From CAZTKP01 sp964614215 (GTDB lineage Bacteria > UBP6 > UBA1177), in assembly GCA_964614215.1 (NCBI GenBank), contig CAZTKP010000038.1:1-19397 (forward strand): 19,397 nucleotides of DNA, written 5' to 3'. The notes under the pieces were generated by a model, which made no database searches, was not told where the DNA came from, and was given only the letters and a program-made list of their open reading frames with translations. Below are positions 14,913 to 19,397 of the stretch, in pieces. Both the position numbers and the translations under genes were made by a program. Position 1 is the first letter of the stretch, and each line of letters opens with the position of its first letter.

Positions 14913-15773
14913 ATGAAGATATATTTTTCGATTTTTTTAACACTCCTCCTTCTTTTTGTTGGCTGTGACAAAGTTTCAATGGAGGAGACAGGAACAGGAA
15001 CCGACAATTTCATTATCATAAAAGCTGACCCTCCGGCAGTTTCTCCGGGAGACGAAATAAACATATTCGCAGTTATTGATAATGGAACCGGAACAATGGG
15101 AAAAGGCCTCATCCGGATAGGAAACCATATTTTTGCAGACAGCAGCATGGCAACGGTGAAAATTCCGACCGATATTTCCGGCATATTTGGTGATGAAGCA
15201 GCAAAAACATTAAGAAATCAAAAGTATGTGGATGTTCCCGTTACGATCGAATCCGACACCGCTTCTGCAACAAAATATTTCAGAATAAAAGGATCCGGAT
15301 ACGAACCTTCACTTTATGACGAGAACCCTGTCATTGATTCCGTCAGTTATAAGACAGCGGATGCAAAAACTGAAATAGATCCTGATGGAACAATAATGTT
15401 CGATCCGGACGATGTGCCTGAGAAAATAGATCTTGCAATTGAAGAGATCACAATAAACGAAAATATAACCAGTAACTTCACCTACACCTGGTATGTTTTC
15501 GGAACTGGAGATGAAGTTCCTGAAATTATTGAATCTGATGAAACTGACGGATCAGCAGCCTTTTCATTCAGAGATAGTGGAAACGCACCTGTCATAGGAA
15601 ATTTCCGTTTCTATCTGGTGGTAAAACCTGACAATACCTATCCGCTTTCATATGAGGCAAGATACTGTGCCGATTTTATCACTTTCACAGTTAACACCAC
15701 TGGAGATGCGGACACTACAGAAGAAGATCCGGACACTTCTGAGACTGAAGATAACGAAGTTTTAGACATTTAA
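14913..15773 (+). CDS. Lipoprotein of unknown function downstream of the receptor gene
   Basis: A 286-residue protein with a lipoprotein signal peptide whose lipobox ends LFVGC (lipidated Cys18). The mature part looks like two beta-sandwich (Ig/PKD-like) modules: one opening with ADPPAVSPGDEINIFAVIDNGTG, the other containing FTYTWYVFGTGDEV and GNFRFYLVVKPDN. A short acidic Asp/Glu/Thr tail (about 265-286) closes it. I recognise no family. A strong GGAGG (14903-14907) lies 5 nt before the ATG, and the gap to the receptor stop is 11 nt, so the two are very probably co-transcribed. It may be a surface or periplasmic partner of the receptor, but that is inferred from position only. Its stop overlaps the convergent TolC stop within TTAA (15770-15773). 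Confidence 0.75.
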   Translation: MKIYFSIFLTLLLLFVGCDKVSMEETGTGTDNFIIIKADPPAVSPGDEINIFAVIDNGTGTMGKGLIRIGNHIFADSSMATVKIPTDISGIFGDEAAKTLRNQKYVDVPVTIESDTASATKYFRIKGSGYEPSLYDENPVIDSVSYKTADAKTEIDPDGTIMFDPDDVPEKIDLAIEEITINENITSNFTYTWYVFGTGDEVPEIIESDETDGSAAFSFRDSGNAPVIGNFRFYLVVKPDNTYPLSYEARYCADFITFTVNTTGDADTTEEDPDTSETEDNEVLDI

Positions 15774-17158
15774 TCTGCTATATCACTCTTATCAAGCCCT
15801 GAAAGAAGTGCAATTTTTCTTACTGCAAGCTCATGCCTGTATTTATCTGATATTTCTGATGTTTCAGCTTTTTTCAGTTTAAGCACGGCATTAAGAAGAT
15901 CCGTTTCAGAGGTTATCTGATTCTTATATTTTTCTTCTTCTATCCTCAAGTTCTCTTTAGCTGACTTAATTTGAGATCTGTCAATAACAATAGTCTTCTC
16001 AAGCACTTTTATATCAACAGCCATTGATTTTATCTGAAGGGCCATATCTTTTCTAAGCTTAGTGTTATTAAGTTTTGTGATGACAGATTCCGCTTGAACC
16101 GCCTTATGATCAAAAAAGGCCTGAGCTGTTCCCACACCAAAGTCCCAGCTTAGCACTCCTCCGACAAAAAACACCCCTTCAGGGTTGATAACCGTGTAAT
16201 CCCAGTCCTTTTTAAACCCGAGAGTAAAAGCAACATTCGGAATAAACTTCTGAATCGACCTCTTATCAATATGCTCTCTTATCTCATCATTCATTTTTAA
16301 AAGTTTATACTCTAATCTTGTCTTTTTTTGAGCATCCGCTATCTGGTCAGCATCCTTAATATTTTTAAGATCAGCCACACTGTAGGAAGCCACTTCAAAA
16401 TCACGTTCATCTTTTTCAATAAGATAAGAAATTGCAGTTTTTATAACATCCTGAAGACCTTTATATTTCTCTCTTTCCTTTGCGACCCGGGCTTTTTCAA
16501 TATCAATTTTCAGCAGAGCTCTTTTGTCAGAAAGGCCCTTTTCAATAAAACTTTCAGTCGTAAAAACATATCTGTCCAACTGTTTATCAGTTTCGTCAAG
16601 CAGTTTCAGAACATCATTTATCATGTTGTATGTGAGGAAATACTCTGTTACCTGAAGCTCTATCTGATCTTTTGTAAGCTCAATTTTCATCTTCTGAATA
16701 TCACTGTTAAGTTTTCTAGCCTTATACCCATGATAAATGCCCCAAAGCTGACTCACAGGCTGAACAAGAGTTACATCAAGCTTTCTCTGATGCTGAGGGA
16801 CCTCAATTGGAACTTCCATCGGAGGCACCTGGTCGGGAAGATCAATGGGAATAGGCGATGATTCGTTTATCGACTGCTCCATCAACCCCATCAGAGGAGT
16901 AATATCAAGTGTGAGCGGCTCAGGCTCAGGGGCATATTCCAGCTCCAGAAGTTTTATATCGATCTTTGTTTTCGGCAGAAAGTTCATTGCAACACTTTTT
17001 CTGTCATTTTTAGACTTTTCAAACTTTGCATTCTGTATTTTCACTTTTTCACTGTTCTGCTGACTTCTGATCACCAACTGTTCAAGATCAAGAGTTTCAG
17101 CATAGATAAAATTAAAACAGATGAAGAAAAACACAGGCATAATTCTGATCATTCTCAT
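15770..17158 (-). CDS. TolC-family outer-membrane efflux channel
   Basis: A 462-residue outer-membrane factor that forms the trimeric exit duct of a tripartite pump. It has a signal peptide ending FIYA-E (about residue 20), then the two-fold repeated helical/strand layout of the family: a first helical section opening with LDLEQLVIRSQQNSEKV, strand region FLPKTKIDIKLLELEY and KLDVTLVQPV, long helices, second strand pair FIPNVAFTLGFKKDW and VGGVLSWDFGVG, and closing helices with EEEKYKNQITSETDLLNAVLKL. Between the first two strands lies an unusually long Pro/Glu-rich insertion (about 76-125) that should form a cell-surface loop. Its ATG overlaps the PII-like stop as ATGA (17158-17155). It is the last gene of the efflux operon, converging on the lipoprotein gene. 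Confidence 0.92.
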   Translation of the reverse strand: MRMIRIMPVFFFICFNFIYAETLDLEQLVIRSQQNSEKVKIQNAKFEKSKNDRKSVAMNFLPKTKIDIKLLELEYAPEPEPLTLDITPLMGLMEQSINESSPIPIDLPDQVPPMEVPIEVPQHQRKLDVTLVQPVSQLWGIYHGYKARKLNSDIQKMKIELTKDQIELQVTEYFLTYNMINDVLKLLDETDKQLDRYVFTTESFIEKGLSDKRALLKIDIEKARVAKEREKYKGLQDVIKTAISYLIEKDERDFEVASYSVADLKNIKDADQIADAQKKTRLEYKLLKMNDEIREHIDKRSIQKFIPNVAFTLGFKKDWDYTVINPEGVFFVGGVLSWDFGVGTAQAFFDHKAVQAESVITKLNNTKLRKDMALQIKSMAVDIKVLEKTIVIDRSQIKSAKENLRIEEEKYKNQITSETDLLNAVLKLKKAETSEISDKYRHELAVRKIALLSGLDKSDIAD

Positions 17159-17478
17159 TGGTTATCTCCTTCATCTTCCTGATACACAAAATCATCACAG
17201 GTAAATGTCATCGCCAGGATCCTTTCAGATTCATTGATGAGTCCTCTGTTCATTTCTCTTATAATCTCAAGTAGTTTCTCTGCATTTTCGCTCTCACACT
17301 GAATATAGACAATAGAGTTATGTCCCGGCCAGACGGAAGTATTCATTCTGGGATCACCTGTAAACTGTCTGCCTTGAACCTGTTCCACTATCTGATAAGA
17401 TGAAAATGACCTCTTTTCAAGTATCTCTATGAACGGATCAAGTCTTGAAATGTTCATCGTCGTATATATTAATTTCAT
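17155..17478 (-). CDS. PII-like small protein of an RND efflux operon
   Basis: A 107-residue protein with the beta-alpha-beta-beta-alpha-beta order expected for the PII superfamily: strand KLIYTTMN (2-9), helix to about 34, a T-loop-like segment with QGRQFTGDPRM and SVWPGHNSIVYI (35-59), helix ENAEKLLEIIREMNRG and last strand ILAMTFTCDDFVY. The SxWPxxNS pattern is typical of PII-like proteins encoded beside RND pumps; a novel PII group linked to metal-efflux (Cus-type) operons has been described. Such trimers usually sense small molecules, often nucleotides, and may control the pump. It overlaps both neighbours by ATGA, so its dosage is tied to the pump. The start ATG 17478 fits the first strand. 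Family assigned by pattern, ligand unknown. Confidence 0.7.
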   Translation of the reverse strand: MKLIYTTMNISRLDPFIEILEKRSFSSYQIVEQVQGRQFTGDPRMNTSVWPGHNSIVYIQCESENAEKLLEIIREMNRGLINESERILAMTFTCDDFVYQEDEGDNQ

Positions 17479-19397
17479 TTTGCAACCTCACTCTTTCTAT
17501 TTACAACAGCGTAGATACACGGAATTAAGATCAATGTGATAAAAGTCGCAACTGTCAGACCGCCGATGACAGTAATTCCAAGAGGTTTCCAAATCTCAGA
17601 ACCCGGACCTGAATTAAGTGCCATCGGAACCATTCCCATTATTGTGGTCACAGCCGTCATTAAAACTGGACGAAGTCTCGACCTTCCTGCAAGGGCGATT
17701 GCTTCGTAAAGTCCGTAACCTCGAGCTCTTAACAGGTTTGTATAATCAACTAAAACGATTCCGTTATTTACAACAATTCCAAGAAGCATGATAACACCGA
17801 TAAAAGTAACTGCGCTGAGAGTTGTTCCCGTCAGGAAAAATGCCCAGATAACTCCAATTATGCTTAGTGGAACAGTAAACATAATAATCAGCGGATCTTT
17901 AAAAGACTCAAACTGTGAAGCCATGATAGCGTAGATGATAAAAAGACTTAGAACAAAAAGAAGATACATATCCTCAAAAGTCTCCTGCTGATCTTTAAAC
18001 TGTCCTCCTATCTCAACTACAACATCAGGATCAAGATCAGTTTTTTCAAGAACTGATCTAACTTCTTTCACAGCTTCACCAAGCGAAATATTGTTAAGAG
18101 CACTTCTTACATAAACAATACGCTGCTGAGATTCATGAAGAATATTCAATGATCCTGTACTTTCCTTAATCTCTGCAACTGCACTTAAAGGAACCATTTC
18201 ACCTGTCATAGTAGTAAGCATGATGTTTTTAAGATCTTCCACTTCATTTCTGGCTTTTTCTTCATACTTAATGACTATGTCATATTCATCATTATCCTGT
18301 TTAAACTCACCTGCTTCAACTCCATAGAGGCTTTCTCTTACAGTCATTGCAACAGCTCCGGCATTAAGACCGAGACTGGCTAGCCGTTCCCTGTCAAGCT
18401 CTACTCTCAGTTCAGGTTTGCCTCTGTCAACACTGGATTCAACATCTTTGAGATAATTCTGTTTCTTTAGAATATTCAGCAACTTGTCACTTTCTTTTGA
18501 TATTTTCTTGAGATCGCTACCTGTTACTTTCACCTCAAGAGGCTTGTTCATTCCCAGGATCGCTCCCTGAAGAAGAGAACCCGATGTCATTGAGAAATCA
18601 TGGATCTCGGGAATCTTTTCAATCTCCTGTCTAATAATATCCGCAACCTGCCCGACGTGATAGTCTCTTTTATCACTGTTTACGATCTTGACCGAAATAT
18701 TTGCAATGTTCTTTCCTTCACTAAATCCGAAAAGGCTCAGCATTCCGCTTTCTGTCTGCCCCGTAACAGTATAGTATGTCCTGACATCTTTTGGATCGAT
18801 ATTTTTCTTAATAATCGTCTCAATTTTCTTTGCCACTCTCTTTGCCTCATCGGCACTTACACCTGTTTCAAGTTCAACCGTTGCAATTATGTCTCCCATA
18901 TCAAACTCAGGGATATAATCTGTTCCCGTTGAACGAGCCATCCACAGAGAGAGCACAAAAATTACGGCAACAGCAAATATTGCTGAAAATCTGTGTTTTA
19001 CAGAAAATCTAAGAGCTTTTTCATAAAAATTCTCCGTGATCACAAACATTTTTTCAGAAAGATTGAAAAGAAGCCCATGCTTCTTTCCACCCTTGTCTGC
19101 CAGCTTCATCAGTTTTGAACTGAGCATAGGAGCAAAGGTGAGCGATGTTATAAGTGATGCGGCTATTGTAACTGATGCAACGAAGGCAAGCTGTTTAAAA
19201 AGCAGCCCCACAACTCCACTGATAAATGCAAGTGGAATAAAAACAGCGATAGTTGTCAGCGTTGAAGCTGATATCGCTGATTTCATTTCATCAGCACCGA
19301 AAATAGAACCTTCTTTTGGTCGTGCCCCCTCTTCAATATGCCTTGTAATATTTTCAAAAACAACAATCGAGTTATCAACCACCATTCCGAGAGTTAT
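17475..19397 (-). CDS. RND efflux transporter permease, C-terminal part (runs off window)
   Basis: About 640 C-terminal residues of an inner-membrane RND pump (usually about 1,040); the 5' part lies beyond the right edge and the frame is open to 19397. The fragment opens in TM4 with ITLGMVVDNSIVVFENI, containing the proton-relay Asp. TM5-TM6 follow (TTIAVFIPLAFISGVVG), then the second periplasmic domain (from TDYIPEFDMGDI), and TM8-TM12 with GVIMLLGIVVNNGIVLVDY (TM10) and LRPVLMTAVTTIMGMVPMAL (TM11). The TM4 motif resembles HAE-type (drug/amphiphile) pumps more than heavy-metal (CusA) pumps. The stop overlaps the PII-like ATG (17478-17475). A periplasmic adaptor gene is expected upstream, outside the window. 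Confidence 0.95.
   Translation of the reverse strand: MTLGMVVDNSIVVFENITRHIEEGARPKEGSIFGADEMKSAISASTLTTIAVFIPLAFISGVVGLLFKQLAFVASVTIAASLITSLTFAPMLSSKLMKLADKGGKKHGLLFNLSEKMFVITENFYEKALRFSVKHRFSAIFAVAVIFVLSLWMARSTGTDYIPEFDMGDIIATVELETGVSADEAKRVAKKIETIIKKNIDPKDVRTYYTVTGQTESGMLSLFGFSEGKNIANISVKIVNSDKRDYHVGQVADIIRQEIEKIPEIHDFSMTSGSLLQGAILGMNKPLEVKVTGSDLKKISKESDKLLNILKKQNYLKDVESSVDRGKPELRVELDRERLASLGLNAGAVAMTVRESLYGVEAGEFKQDNDEYDIVIKYEEKARNEVEDLKNIMLTTMTGEMVPLSAVAEIKESTGSLNILHESQQRIVYVRSALNNISLGEAVKEVRSVLEKTDLDPDVVVEIGGQFKDQQETFEDMYLLFVLSLFIIYAIMASQFESFKDPLIIMFTVPLSIIGVIWAFFLTGTTLSAVTFIGVIMLLGIVVNNGIVLVDYTNLLRARGYGLYEAIALAGRSRLRPVLMTAVTTIMGMVPMALNSGPGSEIWKPLGITVIGGLTVATFITLILIPCIYAVVNRKSEVAK

Noticed and set aside
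16328..17063. Plus-strand frames (177 and 72 residues) inside tolC
   Set aside because: Antisense to a clear TolC gene; no ribosome binding site or domain pattern.

Overview
The window is AT-rich, gene-dense chromosomal DNA from an uncultured-looking Gram-negative (diderm) bacterium. Envelope genes dominate: an MCE lipid-transport protein, ABC-auxiliary lipoprotein, O-antigen ligase-like protein, RseP, a TonB-dependent-receptor-like barrel, TolC and an RND pump. The 5-formyl-THF cyclo-ligase / ribonuclease Y / YmdB order, the AAA/DUF4143 ATPase and the absence of familiar proteobacterial operons hint at an FCB-group or similar candidate phylum (Cloacimonadota/Delongbacteria-like). That placement is a low-confidence inference. 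A run of 100 Ns (12946-13045) shows this is a scaffold from a draft or metagenome assembly.

Layout. (1) 1-1035 (+): 3' part of an AAA ATPase with a DUF4143 C-terminal domain, cut by the window edge. (2) 1090-6710 (+): a good sigma70-type promoter followed by four tightly packed genes: MCE/MlaD-family protein, ABC-type auxiliary lipoprotein, an unrecognised secreted probable outer-membrane protein, and an O-antigen ligase-like membrane protein with a TPR-like tail. (3) 9752-6711 (-): promoter, structured leader, then 5-formyl-THF cyclo-ligase, rny and ymdB. (4) 9806-12370 (+): rseP, divergent from the previous unit, then tsaB, whose reading frame ends in a DUF465/YdcH domain that also has its own ribosome binding site and ATG. 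(5) 12392-15773 (+): an extended -10 promoter, a TonB-dependent-receptor-like barrel with a repetitive Lys/Pro-rich N-terminal region (interrupted by the assembly gap), and a lipoprotein. (6) 19397-15770 (-): RND pump (partial), a PII-like small protein and a TolC-family channel, joined by two ATGA overlaps.

Working together: unit 2 looks like envelope lipid/glycan assembly. Unit 3 combines one-carbon metabolism with RNA turnover. Unit 4 combines intramembrane proteolysis with t6A tRNA modification. Unit 5 is an outer-membrane uptake or surface pair. Unit 6 is a tripartite efflux system with a putative nucleotide-sensing subunit; its periplasmic adaptor presumably lies beyond the right edge. 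Intergenic space is minimal: both convergent gene pairs have zero or negative spacing, and I see no convincing intrinsic terminator. No stretch over 300 bases lacks a gene. I saw no tRNA, rRNA, CRISPR array or insertion sequence. I did not find an unmistakable new system. The most unusual items are the tsaB-DUF465 dual reading frame, the hairpin between Shine-Dalgarno and start in the cyclo-ligase leader, the MCE operon without its ABC subunits, and the TonB-like linker fused to a receptor barrel.
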